This document shows, piece after piece, positions 5,211 to 12,478 of a stretch of 13,649 nucleotides of DNA. The notes under the pieces were generated by a model that was not told where the DNA came from, made no database searches, and worked only from the letters and a program-made list of their open reading frames with translations. Position 1 is the first letter of the stretch; the number at the start of each line of letters is the position of its first letter. The stretch comes from Dehalococcoidia bacterium (lineage in GTDB: Bacteria > Chloroflexota > Dehalococcoidia > Dehalococcoidales > DAOWJC01): positions 1 to 13,649 of the forward strand of contig DAOWJC010000140.1 of the NCBI GenBank assembly GCA_030640595.1, in the 5' to 3' direction. Made by a program: the position numbers and the translations under genes.

Positions 5211-6493
5211 AAGCAATGCTTGATGTCTTCCATCTACCCGATTTAAGGCAGCGGATTCTCATTACTCTGGGTATTCTAGTCGTATTCCGCTTTGTAGCTC
5301 ATGTGCCCCTTCCCGGGGTGGATGCCAATGCCTTGCAGCAGCTATTTGAGCGTATGCCGATATTTGGTATGCTTGACCTGTTTAGCGGCGGTGCCATGAG
5401 GCAGTTCAGTGTAGCCGCGTTGGGGGTTTATCCCTACATAACGGCTTCAATTGTTATGATGCTAATGGTGCCGGTTATCCCACGGCTACAAGCCCTTTCC
5501 CGGGAGGGGGAGGCTGGTAGGAATAAGATTAACCTGATTACCCACTGGCTGACGGTACCTATGGCAGGTGTTGCCGGTTATGGGCAGTTAGTCCTGCTCC
5601 AACGTGAGGGTGTTGTCAGTAGCAGCGCAGCTCTACAGACGGTAGCTATGGTTTTTGCCCTGATGGCCGGAACCATGTTCCTGGTCTGGCTAGGTGAGCT
5701 TATTACTGAATACGGTATTGGTAATGGTATTTCTATAATAATCTTTGGCGGCATTGTGGCTGGCTTACCGGAATTGATTGGTCAAGGTTTCCTAGCTAAG
5801 GGACAATTTGGCGGTTTAGCTGCCTATATTATCATAGTCCTAGCCACCATCGCGGTAATAGTTATCTTTACTGAGGCACACCGCCGCATTCCGGTGCAAT
5901 ATGCCCGCAGTGTCTTTCGTGGTGGTCGCATGTATCGACAATCAGGGTCAACTCATATTCCACTTCGGGTAAACACCGCCGGGATGATACCCCTTATCTT
6001 CGCTATGTCAGTGGTAATGTTCCCGGCTTTGATAGCCAGTTATTTTGCTAACCCGACCGGGGCCGAGCCTAATTTTGCTAATTATATCATGAACATGTTT
6101 AATCCTAATGCACGACTGCCACTGGGCTTATTTTATTGGGGGCTCTTTTTTCTGCTGACGGTCGGCTTTGCCTTTTTTTATACTATGGTCGTTTTTAGTC
6201 AGCAGGATTTGCCTGGCACCTTACAGCGGCAAGGAGGGTTTATCCCCGGCATTCGTCCAGGGAAACATACCGCTAACTACCTTAACCAGGTCATTGGCCG
6301 AATTACCTGGGCAGGAGCTTTGTTTCTGGCTCTAGTGGCGGTGATGCCCTTTGCTGCCCGTGAGATTACCAATGTCCAGGTAATGCAGCTATCCAGTATG
6401 GGTTTATTAATTGTGGTTGGTGTTGCTCTGGATACCATGAAACAAATGGAAGCGCAACTAGCCATGCGGCGCTATGAAGGCTTTATCAAATAA
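5177..6493 (+). CDS. secY: Preprotein translocase channel subunit SecY
   Basis: SecY forms the ten-helix membrane channel of the SecYEG translocon, through which unfolded proteins are exported or inserted. The 438-residue length is typical. Visible are the N-terminal DLRQRILITLGILVVFRF helix (22-39), GVYPYITASIV (83-93), GIGNGISIIIFGG (180-192), the cytosolic loop with AHRRIPVQYAR (234-244), PLRVNTAGMIPLIFA (262-276) and the SecA/ribosome-contacting loop GGFIPGIRPGKHTANYL (353-369), ending in YEGF. I place the start at ATG 5177 because of the GGAGGAGG 6 nt upstream. ATG 5216 lacks a ribosome-binding site, and the upstream TTG 5141 would add a non-homologous extension. It overlaps rplO by 20 nt. 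Confidence 0.97.
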   Translation: MRPRQTRPRLLQAMLDVFHLPDLRQRILITLGILVVFRFVAHVPLPGVDANALQQLFERMPIFGMLDLFSGGAMRQFSVAALGVYPYITASIVMMLMVPVIPRLQALSREGEAGRNKINLITHWLTVPMAGVAGYGQLVLLQREGVVSSSAALQTVAMVFALMAGTMFLVWLGELITEYGIGNGISIIIFGGIVAGLPELIGQGFLAKGQFGGLAAYIIIVLATIAVIVIFTEAHRRIPVQYARSVFRGGRMYRQSGSTHIPLRVNTAGMIPLIFAMSVVMFPALIASYFANPTGAEPNFANYIMNMFNPNARLPLGLFYWGLFFLLTVGFAFFYTMVVFSQQDLPGTLQRQGGFIPGIRPGKHTANYLNQVIGRITWAGALFLALVAVMPFAAREITNVQVMQLSSMGLLIVVGVALDTMKQMEAQLAMRRYEGFIK

Positions 6494-6508
6494 GCTGAAG
6501 AGGTGAGG

Positions 6509-7186
6509 TTGAGAAAGAATCCCTATATTATTTTTCTGAGTGCCCCCGGAGCAGGCAAGGGAACCCAGGCAGCTATTGTGGCTCAGGAGCTGAATATGGC
6601 GCATATTGCTTCTGGCGACCTGTTTCGGCAGGCAATACGAGATGAAACTGAGTTAGGTATGAGAGTTAAGTCTTATGTAGAGAGCGGACAGCTTGTTCCT
6701 GATGAGACAACCATCAAGATGGTTTTAGGCCGTTTATCGGCACCAGATGCTGAAGGGGGAGCAATTCTTGATGGCTTCCCCAGGAATCTACAGCAGGCTG
6801 AGGCATTGGATAAAGCTCTAGCCGAGCAGGCTAAGGCTGTAGATAAGGTGGTATATATCAAGGTCTCTGAGGAAGAGTTGTTGAAGCGTTTGAGCGGGCG
6901 CTGGATTTGCCGCCAATGCCAAGCCCCGTACCACACCATAAATTCTCCCCCCAAGGTCCGGGGTAAGTGCGATAAGTGCGGCGGTGAGCTGTATCAACGC
7001 CCTGATGATACTGCCCAGGCAGTTAAAAAGCGGTTACAGGTCTATTTTACTCAAACAGCTCCCCTTATTGATTATTATGCCCAGTCGGGTAAGTTACTAG
7101 AGGTAGATGGAGAGGGGAGTGTGGATGAGGTGAGGAGAAGAATAGTGTCAGCCCTTCACAGAGAGGTTGTAGCTAGATGGGCATAA
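6509..7186 (+). CDS. adk: Adenylate kinase, zinc-LID type
   Basis: Cytosolic enzyme catalysing ATP + AMP = 2 ADP. Numbered from TTG 6509 (225 aa): P-loop SAPGAGKGTQ (11-20), AMP-binding SGDLFR (35-40), DGFPR (88-92), LSGRWICRQC opening the LID domain, zinc ligands C134/C137 and C154/C157, and RPDD (164-167). The first P-loop position, normally Gly (G-x-P-G-x-G-K-G-T), is Ser11 here, encoded by AGT 6539-6541. Two starts compete: GTG 6503 (227 aa) and TTG 6509. AAGAGG (6498-6503) is well spaced only for TTG 6509, so I prefer that with moderate certainty. The gene follows secY by 15 nt and overlaps map by 10 nt, the classical secY-adk-map order. Confidence 0.93.
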   Translation: MRKNPYIIFLSAPGAGKGTQAAIVAQELNMAHIASGDLFRQAIRDETELGMRVKSYVESGQLVPDETTIKMVLGRLSAPDAEGGAILDGFPRNLQQAEALDKALAEQAKAVDKVVYIKVSEEELLKRLSGRWICRQCQAPYHTINSPPKVRGKCDKCGGELYQRPDDTAQAVKKRLQVYFTQTAPLIDYYAQSGKLLEVDGEGSVDEVRRRIVSALHREVVARWA

Positions 7187-7926
7187 TTATTAAATCCGAC
7201 GAGGAGATTGCCGCTATGCGGCAAGCCGGTAGGATTACGGCAACCGTATTGGAGGTGCTTAAGTTACAGGTGAGACCAGGGATGAAGACCAAGGAGTTAG
7301 ATGTTATTGCAGCTAGAGAGCTAGAAAGGCTGGGGGCTAAACCTTCATTTAAGGGATACCAGGGATTTCCAGCTAATCTCTGTATCTCAGTGAATGATGA
7401 GATAGTACACGGCATTCCCGGGGAACGGATTTTAGCCGAAGGTGATATTGTATCCCTTGACATTGGAGCCATCTTTATGGGTTTTCAGGGTGACGCGGCA
7501 ACGACAGTAGGTGTGGGTAAGATTAGCCCGCAGGCTAAACAGCTTATAGAAGCTACTGAAGGTGCCCTAAAAGCCGGCATCGCTGCCGCCCATCCCGGGG
7601 CAAGACTGGGAGATATTTCAGCCGCCATTCAGTATTATGCCGAGTCAAGGGGGTATTCAGTGGTGCGTGAGTATACCGGGCATGGCATTGGGCGGGAGAT
7701 GCATGAGGAGCCTCAAATACCTAACTTTGGTCTGCCAGGAACGGGACCGATGCTGAAGAAAGGCGTGACCCTTGCCCTCGAACCTATGGTGAATGCTGGT
7801 GACTGGCGCACTAGAGTTGGTGATGACCACTGGACAGTACTTACCGCTGATGGGAGTCTTTCAGCACACTTTGAACACACCATTGCTATTACTGATGGTG
7901 AACCAGAGGTGCTTACTATTGTATAG
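7177..7926 (+). CDS. map: Methionine aminopeptidase, type I
   Basis: Removes the initiator methionine from nascent proteins; a di-metal pita-bread-fold peptidase. The five metal ligands are all visible: D95 (SLDIGA), D106 (GDAATT), H169 (TGHGIGREMHEEP), E202 (LEPMV) and E233 (FEHT). The catalytic-pocket histidine is H78 (IVHGIP) and a second active-site histidine is H176. At 249 residues with no type II insert and no N-terminal zinc finger, this is a plain type Ia enzyme. ATG 7177 overlaps adk by 10 nt; GAGAGG (7161-7166) precedes it. Its place before infA is the common Gram-positive arrangement. Confidence 0.97.
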   Translation: MGIIIKSDEEIAAMRQAGRITATVLEVLKLQVRPGMKTKELDVIAARELERLGAKPSFKGYQGFPANLCISVNDEIVHGIPGERILAEGDIVSLDIGAIFMGFQGDAATTVGVGKISPQAKQLIEATEGALKAGIAAAHPGARLGDISAAIQYYAESRGYSVVREYTGHGIGREMHEEPQIPNFGLPGTGPMLKKGVTLALEPMVNAGDWRTRVGDDHWTVLTADGSLSAHFEHTIAITDGEPEVLTIV

Positions 7927-7937
7927 GCAAGGAGTTT

Positions 7938-8156
7938 ATGGCTAAGAAAGAGGTTATTGAAGTTGAAGGGACGGTAGTCGAGCCCCTGCCTAACGCTATG
8001 TTTCGTGTTGAGTTGCCTAACGGGCATAAGGTGCTGGCTCACATTTCGGGTAAGATAAGAATGCATTATATTAAAATCTTGCCTGGCGATAGGGTGTTGA
8101 TAGAGCTTTCTCCCTATGACCTGAGTCGAGGCAGGATTACCTATCGATTTAAGTAG
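7938..8156 (+). CDS. infA: Translation initiation factor IF-1
   Basis: IF-1 is an OB-fold factor that occupies the A site of the 30S during initiation and stabilises IF-2/IF-3 binding. The 72-residue product is full length and strongly conserved: MAKKEVIEVEGTVVEPLPNA (1-20), MFRVELPNGHKVLAHISGKI (21-40), and the ending LSPYDLSRGRITYRFK. AAGGAG (7929-7934) lies just upstream with a short 3-nt spacing. Eleven nt separate it from map and 13 nt from rpmJ. Confidence 0.98.
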   Translation: MAKKEVIEVEGTVVEPLPNAMFRVELPNGHKVLAHISGKIRMHYIKILPGDRVLIELSPYDLSRGRITYRFK

Positions 8157-8169
8157 TAAAGGACTTATT

Positions 8170-8283
8170 ATGAAAGTCAAAGCTTCAGTTAAGGTTCGGT
8201 GTGATAAGTGTAAGGTGGTGAGGCGGCGAGGGGTGGTCAGAATCATTTGCCCTAACCCCAGGCATAAGCAGAGGCAGGGCTAA
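8170..8283 (+). CDS. rpmJ: 50S ribosomal protein L36, zinc form
   Basis: L36 is the smallest ribosomal protein and organises 23S rRNA near the factor-binding region. The 37-residue product MKVKASVKVRCDKCKVVRRR and following has the Cys3-His zinc site C11, C14, C27, H32 (CPNPRHKQRQG ending), which is the zinc-dependent form. AAGGA (8158-8162) lies 7 nt before the ATG. It is in the canonical infA-rpmJ-rpsM position. Confidence 0.97.
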   Translation: MKVKASVKVRCDKCKVVRRRGVVRIICPNPRHKQRQG

Positions 8284-8310
8284 TTTTCTGTTGAGCAAGG
8301 AGGGAATCTA

Positions 8311-8700
8311 ATGCCACGTATAGTCGGGGTAGATATACCCAAAGATAAGCAAATTTGGATTTCGCTACAGTATATCTATGGCATTGGCCCGGCTCTGAGC
8401 CGGAGGATTCTAGCTCAGGCCGGTATCAGTTCTGATATTAAGGCAGGTAGCCTTACTGAAGACGAGGCTACTCGTCTCCGAGAGGTTATTGACCGGGAGT
8501 ATAAGGTTGAGGGCGAGCTTAGAAAAGAGGTTAACCTTAATATCAAGCGCCTCATCGAAATTGGCAGCTATCGGGGTATCAGGCATCGGCATAACTTGCC
8601 GGTTAGAGGGCAGCAAACGCAAACCAATGCTCGTGCCCGGCGCGGTCCTCGTAAAACAGTAGCTGGTAGAGGCAAGAGACGCGGTATGGCCAAGAAGTAA
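8311..8700 (+). CDS. rpsM: 30S ribosomal protein S13
   Basis: S13 sits in the 30S head and makes bridges to L5 and the P-site tRNA. The 129-residue product shows MPRIVGVDIPKDKQ, the helix-two-turn-helix YIYGIGPALSRRIL (21-34), RRLIEIGSYRGIRHR-like residues at 80-93, the signature LPVRGQQTQTNARARRG (96-112) and a strongly basic end KRRGMAKK that reaches into the P site. A near-perfect AAGGAGGG precedes the ATG. It heads the alpha-operon set; the 27 nt upstream contain no pseudoknot I can recognise as an S4 target. Confidence 0.98.
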   Translation: MPRIVGVDIPKDKQIWISLQYIYGIGPALSRRILAQAGISSDIKAGSLTEDEATRLREVIDREYKVEGELRKEVNLNIKRLIEIGSYRGIRHRHNLPVRGQQTQTNARARRGPRKTVAGRGKRRGMAKK

Positions 8701-8733
8701 CCTGACTCATATATAGTCGGACAGGAGAATAGA
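8701..8733 (+). other. Short hairpin between rpsM and rpsK
   Basis: The 33-nt gap can fold as a 6-bp stem with one G-U pair: 8702-8707 with 8715-8720, closing a 7-nt loop (CATATAT). The rpsK ribosome-binding site ACAGGAG begins right after it. No U-tract follows, so it is not a rho-independent terminator. The pairing is visible; any function is unknown. Confidence 0.3.
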
Positions 8734-9126
8734 ATGCCACAGAAGAAACGACCTAGAGCAAGAAGACGGGAACGAAAGTCTATTCCTGCTGGGAGAGCCT
8801 ATATCCAATCCACTTTTAATAATACTATAGTGACTCTCACCGACCCGCAGGGAAATGTTATCGCCTGGGGGAGCTCGGGAACAGCCGGGTTTAAGGGCGC
8901 ACGCAAAGGCACCCCCTATGCTGCTCAACTGGCGGCTCGTGATGCAGCACGGAAAGCCATGGAGCATGGCTTACGCCAAGTAGATATTTATGTTAAGGGG
9001 CCGGGCAGTGGGCGTGAGGCAGCCATTCGTTCTCTCCAGAGCTCAGGGCTTCATATTGCCAGCATCAGGGATGTGACCCCTATTCCCCATAATGGTTGTC
9101 GCCCGCCTAAAAGAAGGCGAGTGTAG
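8734..9126 (+). CDS. rpsK: 30S ribosomal protein S11
   Basis: S11 lies on the 30S platform and shapes the mRNA exit/E-site region with S7. The 130-residue product shows RAYIQSTFNNTIVTLTDPQG (21-40), the WGSSGTAGFKGARKGTPYAA stretch (45-64), VKGPGSGREAAIRSL (87-101) and the invariant end DVTPIPHNGCRPPKRRRV (113-130). ACAGGAG (8721-8727) precedes the ATG. The stop overlaps the rpsD ribosome-binding site (TAGGAG). Confidence 0.98.
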   Translation: MPQKKRPRARRRERKSIPAGRAYIQSTFNNTIVTLTDPQGNVIAWGSSGTAGFKGARKGTPYAAQLAARDAARKAMEHGLRQVDIYVKGPGSGREAAIRSLQSSGLHIASIRDVTPIPHNGCRPPKRRRV

Positions 9127-9135
9127 GAGCAGAAA

Positions 9136-9762
9136 ATGGCAAGATACACAGCAGCAGTTTGCCGATTGTGTCGTCGTAGCGGCGAGAAGTTAATGCTTAA
9201 AGGTAGTAGGTGCCTTACGCCTAAATGTGCTATGGATAAGCGGAGTAAACCCCCAGGGCAGCAGCCAAGTCGGCGGCGCAAGCTCTCTGACCGTAGTCTT
9301 CAACTAAGAGAGAAGCAAAAAGCCCGCTATACCTATGGAATTCTGGAAAGGCAGTTCAGGCAGTTTTTTGCTCAAGCCGAGAGGCAGTCAGGTATCACCG
9401 GGGAAAATCTACTAGTGTTGCTAGAGAGGCGACTGGATAATGTAGTATATCGTTTGGGCTTCGCTGACTCCCGCTCCCAGGCTCGTCAGCTGGTTCAACA
9501 TGGGCACATTATGCTTAACGGACGCAAGACTGATATACCTTCTTGTCTGGTCAAAGAAGGTGATACCATCAGCTGGAAGGAGAGCAGTACCAGAACCGAG
9601 TATTATAAACAACTAGTTCACACCATTGAGAGTAAGTCCGTTTTAAGTTGGTTAAGCCTGGATAGGGAGAACCTTGTCGGTCAAGTTTTATCTCTGCCTA
9701 CCCCTGATGACATTGAGGCTAAATTTGAGGGAAAGAGTATAGTTGAGTACTACTCGCGATAA
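9136..9762 (+). CDS. rpsD: 30S ribosomal protein S4, zinc form
   Basis: S4 is a primary 16S rRNA assembly protein, part of the mRNA entry helicase, and a translational autoregulator in E. coli and Bacillus. The 208-residue product has the N-terminal zinc knuckle C9/C12/C26/C31, the helical domain with QLREKQKARYTYGILERQF (about 56-74), and the S4 RNA-binding domain ERRLDNVVYRLGFADSRSQA (96-115) followed by RQLVQHGHIMLNG. It ends SIVEYYSR, as usual. TAGGAG (9124-9129) is 6 nt before the ATG. Location between rpsK and rpoA matches alpha operons that kept rpsD. Confidence 0.98.
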   Translation: MARYTAAVCRLCRRSGEKLMLKGSRCLTPKCAMDKRSKPPGQQPSRRRKLSDRSLQLREKQKARYTYGILERQFRQFFAQAERQSGITGENLLVLLERRLDNVVYRLGFADSRSQARQLVQHGHIMLNGRKTDIPSCLVKEGDTISWKESSTRTEYYKQLVHTIESKSVLSWLSLDRENLVGQVLSLPTPDDIEAKFEGKSIVEYYSR

Positions 9763-9774
9763 GGAGGTAGCATT

Positions 9775-10824
9775 TTGTCTCAACTAGTGATACCTAGGAT
9801 TAAGTGCGTTGAAAGTAGAGACAACTTTGGAAGTTTTCTAGCCGAGCCACTGGAAAGAGGCTTTGGTATTACTCTGGGAAATGCTTTGCGGCGAGTGCTG
9901 CTCAGCTATCTGCCAGGGGCAGCAGTGACTCGGGTTAAGATCGAAGGAATTCAACACGAATTCTCAACCATTCCATATATGAAAGAAGACGCCACAGAGT
10001 TTCTACTCAATGTTAAAACACTGAGGTTAAAACCCCTTTCTGGCCAACCAGGTAAGCTAACACTGGAGATGGCAGGGGAGGGACGAGTTTGTGCGGCTGA
10101 TATTAAGCCCTCGTCTGACTTTGAAATCACTAACCCCGAGCTTTATTTAGCCACCCTAGATTCACCTGAAGCTAGGCTTTATGTAGAGTTTGATGTGGAA
10201 TTAGGTAGAGGCTATAGGCAGGCTGAATCCAGCGATAATCTGCCTATAGGAACGATTCCACTGGATGCCATCTTTACCCCAACACGCAAGGTTAACTTCA
10301 CCGTTGAGCCAATTCATATTGGTCAAGAGACTAGCCGTGAGCGGTTGTCTCTGGAGCTGTGGACAGACGGCACTATATCACCTGTAGACGCAATCAGTGC
10401 CAGTGCCAATATTCTGATAGAGCAACTGGCTCCATTCGTTGATTACGCCCGAGTTTCTCGGATGGAGGTGGGGGAGGAGCTCACTCGCTTAGCTATTCCT
10501 GAGGAGCAATATAATATACCTGTGGAGCAACTGGACCTAACAGTGCGCACTATGAATTGCTTAAGGCGTGCCGGCATTGCTACCGTAGGCGAAATCATAA
10601 GCAGAGGGGAGAAGGAGTTGATGAAGCTACGGAACTTTGGGCAAAAGTCTAAATGGGAAATAGAGGAGCGTCTCAACGCCTTGGGGCTGTCTCTTACCCC
10701 TCAAGTTGAAGAAGAGACGAAAGAGGGGGAAGCGACAGAGTTAGCTGCCACAGGAATGGGTATAGAGGCTGAAAGCCTGGGTGAGAGTGAGGCAGAAACC
10801 GGTGAGAGTCAACCTGCGGAATGA
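9775..10824 (+). CDS. rpoA: DNA-directed RNA polymerase subunit alpha
   Basis: The alpha dimer scaffolds beta and beta' assembly; its C-terminal domain binds UP-element DNA and activators. The N-terminal domain holds GFGITLGNALRRVLLSYLPG (29-48), the dimer core. The C-terminal domain begins near residue 250 (PVEQLDLTVRTMNCLRRAG); R258 and N261 match E. coli R265/N268, and FGQKSKWEIEERL (288-300) is the second HhH-like segment. At 349 residues it exceeds the usual 310-335 because of an acidic tail (311-349). The start is TTG 9775, with a strong TAAGGAGGT that overlaps the rpsD stop codon, 6 nt away. Confidence 0.98.
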   Translation: MSQLVIPRIKCVESRDNFGSFLAEPLERGFGITLGNALRRVLLSYLPGAAVTRVKIEGIQHEFSTIPYMKEDATEFLLNVKTLRLKPLSGQPGKLTLEMAGEGRVCAADIKPSSDFEITNPELYLATLDSPEARLYVEFDVELGRGYRQAESSDNLPIGTIPLDAIFTPTRKVNFTVEPIHIGQETSRERLSLELWTDGTISPVDAISASANILIEQLAPFVDYARVSRMEVGEELTRLAIPEEQYNIPVEQLDLTVRTMNCLRRAGIATVGEIISRGEKELMKLRNFGQKSKWEIEERLNALGLSLTPQVEEETKEGEATELAATGMGIEAESLGESEAETGESQPAE

Positions 10825-10895
10825 CAATGGTGATAGGTCGTTAGACAATCTCAATCGTGGTAGATTGCTCAGTCGCTTACTACGGTGTGGATAAC
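10825..10895 (+). other. 71-nt spacer before rplQ
   Basis: This is the longest internal gap. CAATCT (10846-10851) can pair with AGATTG (10862-10867) around a 10-nt loop. No good Shine-Dalgarno precedes the rplQ ATG 10896; only GGAT (10889-10892) is nearby. The frame is open back to GTG 10857, but those 13 extra codons do not resemble L17. No -35/-10 pair was convincing. Confidence 0.4.
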
Positions 10896-11249
10896 ATGAG
10901 GCATAAAGTAGCTGGTAGAAAATTAGGCAGACCTTCAGGTCATCGGAGGGCGATGTATCGTAACCTGGTAACCGACCTTCTAAACTATGAGAAGATTACC
11001 ACTACCGAGGCTAAGGCTAAGGAAGTGCGTGGTCTGGCTGAGAAAATGATTACATTAGGTAAGGAGGGTGGACTTCACTCCCGTCGCCGGGCACTGTCAT
11101 TTATTTTTGATAAAAAAGTAGCCGATAAGGTATTTACTGAGCTTGCCCCACGGTATGCTGAGCGTCCCGGTGGCTATACCCGCATCATTAAGTTGGGACC
11201 TAGATTGGGTGATGGGGCAGATATGGTTCAGCTTGAGTTGGTAGAGTAA
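10896..11249 (+). CDS. rplQ: 50S ribosomal protein L17
   Basis: L17 lies near the polypeptide exit of the 50S. The 117-residue product begins MRHKVAGRKLGRPSGHRRAM, the textbook L17 N-terminus. It then has RNLVTDLLNYEKITTTEAKA (22-41) and ends PGGYTRIIKLGPRLGDGADM (91-110) plus VQLELVE. I chose ATG 10896 over upstream GTGs (10857, 10887) because homologues start with MRHK. The ribosome-binding site is weak, unlike the rest of the operon. It closes the alpha-operon block before truA. Confidence 0.97.
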   Translation: MRHKVAGRKLGRPSGHRRAMYRNLVTDLLNYEKITTTEAKAKEVRGLAEKMITLGKEGGLHSRRRALSFIFDKKVADKVFTELAPRYAERPGGYTRIIKLGPRLGDGADMVQLELVE

Positions 11250-11264
11250 AGGAAGGTTTGCAGC

Positions 11265-12041
11265 TTGGTAGCAACCAAGATTGTATTAATTATGGAATAT
11301 GATGGCACACACTACCACGGCTTCCAGCTACAGGTTAACCTGCCCACTATTCAAGGGGAGACGGAGAAAGCCCTGCGGAAGCTTACCGGGGAGAGGAGCC
11401 GGGTGATAACAGCTAGCCGAACCGATGCTGGAGTCCATGCTAAGGGACAGGTGGTTAGCTTCAGGACCAAGTCATCTCTCCCTCTGGAGACATTTATTAA
11501 CGGGCTAAACTACTATTTACCGAGGGATATTGCGGTTAAGGCGGCGCACAGAGTAAGTGATTCTTTTAATGTTAGGCGCAGTGCTCTTAGCCGAGAATAT
11601 AATTACTATATATTGAATAGCCGGATTCGGTCTCCATTCAGAGAAGTTTTTTTCTACCTTGTTGGTGGACATCTGGATATTGAAGCTATGAATCAGGCGT
11701 GTCAGGCACTTATTGGTGAGCATGACTTTGCCTCATTCGCCAGCGCTATCGGGGTTGGGATAAAGAACACGATACGGAGACTGTATAGAGCGGAAATGGA
11801 GAAGGACGGGGAATTGGTTGTTTTCAATATGGTGGCTAACTCCTTCCTACCCCACCAAGTGCGCAATACAGTAGGCGCCCTAATCAGAGTCGGCTTGGGT
11901 AAGATGACTGTTGACGAGTTTCATCGTATAATTGAGGCGAAAAAACCTGGTCTGGCTGGACCAACTGCTCCTGCTTGCGGGCTATGCCTTATGCGGATAA
12001 ATTATCCACACTCCTTTGAGGGATATAATGAAAACCTATAG
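11265..12041 (+). CDS. truA: tRNA pseudouridine(38-40) synthase TruA
   Basis: Converts uridines 38, 39 and 40 of the anticodon stem-loop of many tRNAs to pseudouridine. The catalytic Asp is D54 in SRTDAGVHAKGQVVSF (51-66). Other family marks are MEYDGTHYHGFQLQ (10-23), LPTIQGETEKAL (26-37), NGLNYYLPRDIAV (about 84-96), the GEHDFASFAS segment and SFLPHQVRNTVGALIRVG in the C-terminal half. At 258 residues the length is typical. The start is TTG 11265 with AAGGAAGG (11249-11256) 8 nt upstream; ATG 11292 would remove the first beta-strand. The last 14 nt overlap rplM. The rplQ-truA-rplM-rpsI order is common in Gram-positive bacteria. Confidence 0.96.
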   Translation: MVATKIVLIMEYDGTHYHGFQLQVNLPTIQGETEKALRKLTGERSRVITASRTDAGVHAKGQVVSFRTKSSLPLETFINGLNYYLPRDIAVKAAHRVSDSFNVRRSALSREYNYYILNSRIRSPFREVFFYLVGGHLDIEAMNQACQALIGEHDFASFASAIGVGIKNTIRRLYRAEMEKDGELVVFNMVANSFLPHQVRNTVGALIRVGLGKMTVDEFHRIIEAKKPGLAGPTAPACGLCLMRINYPHSFEGYNENL

Positions 12042-12462
12042 CACTAAGGCTTCTGATATTGAGCGACAATGGCATGTTTTTGATGCCTCGGGTAAAGTTT
12101 TAGGCAGGCTTGCCACCCAGGTAGCTGGCTTACTTATGGGTAAGCACAAGCCAATATTCAGCCGCCATCTGGATACAGGCGATTTTGTCGTCGTTATTAA
12201 TGCCGATAAGGTTCTCGTTACCGGTAATAAAGCCAAGCAGAAACTCTACTACAGGCATTCAGGCTATCCTGGAGGACTTAAAAGTATAAGTTTAGAGAAA
12301 ATGATGCAGACTAATCCTACTCGGGTGATTGAGCATGCCGTCAAAGGTATGTTACCTCACACCCGCCTTGGGGCTAGTATGATGAAAAAACTCAGGGTCT
12401 ATGTCGGTGATACTCACCCCCATCAGACTCAAACAAAGGCTACCTCAAGGGAAAGGGGTTAA
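12028..12462 (+). CDS. rplM: 50S ribosomal protein L13
   Basis: L13 is an early-assembly 50S protein. The 144-residue product shows MKTYSTKASDIERQWHVFDA (1-20), GKVLGRLATQVAGLLMGKHK (22-41), the DTGDFVVVINADKVLVTGNK segment (49-68), YYRHSGYPGGLKS (74-86) and VKGMLPHTRLG (105-115). ATG 12028 matches the family start and has GAGGG (12018-12022) 5 nt upstream. The earlier TTG 12016 would add four unrelated residues. It overlaps truA by 14 nt, so there is no room for the upstream L13 leader motif known in some bacteria. Confidence 0.97.
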   Translation: MKTYSTKASDIERQWHVFDASGKVLGRLATQVAGLLMGKHKPIFSRHLDTGDFVVVINADKVLVTGNKAKQKLYYRHSGYPGGLKSISLEKMMQTNPTRVIEHAVKGMLPHTRLGASMMKKLRVYVGDTHPHQTQTKATSRERG

Positions 12463-12478
12463 AGAGGATAGGGTTTAT

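Noticed and set aside
7713..8246. Open minus-strand frame of 177 codons
   Set aside because: It runs antisense through map, infA and rpmJ, all strongly conserved on the plus strand; the translation shows no recognisable domain and has no ribosome-binding site.
10842..10870. Rho-independent terminator after rpoA
   Set aside because: The stem is only 6 bp, A+T-rich and not followed by a T-run; rplQ follows and is normally co-transcribed.
12401..12478. Longer N-terminus for S9 starting inside rplM
   Set aside because: Those codons are an alternative frame of the conserved L13 C-terminus; S9 begins just before the WGTGRRK motif.
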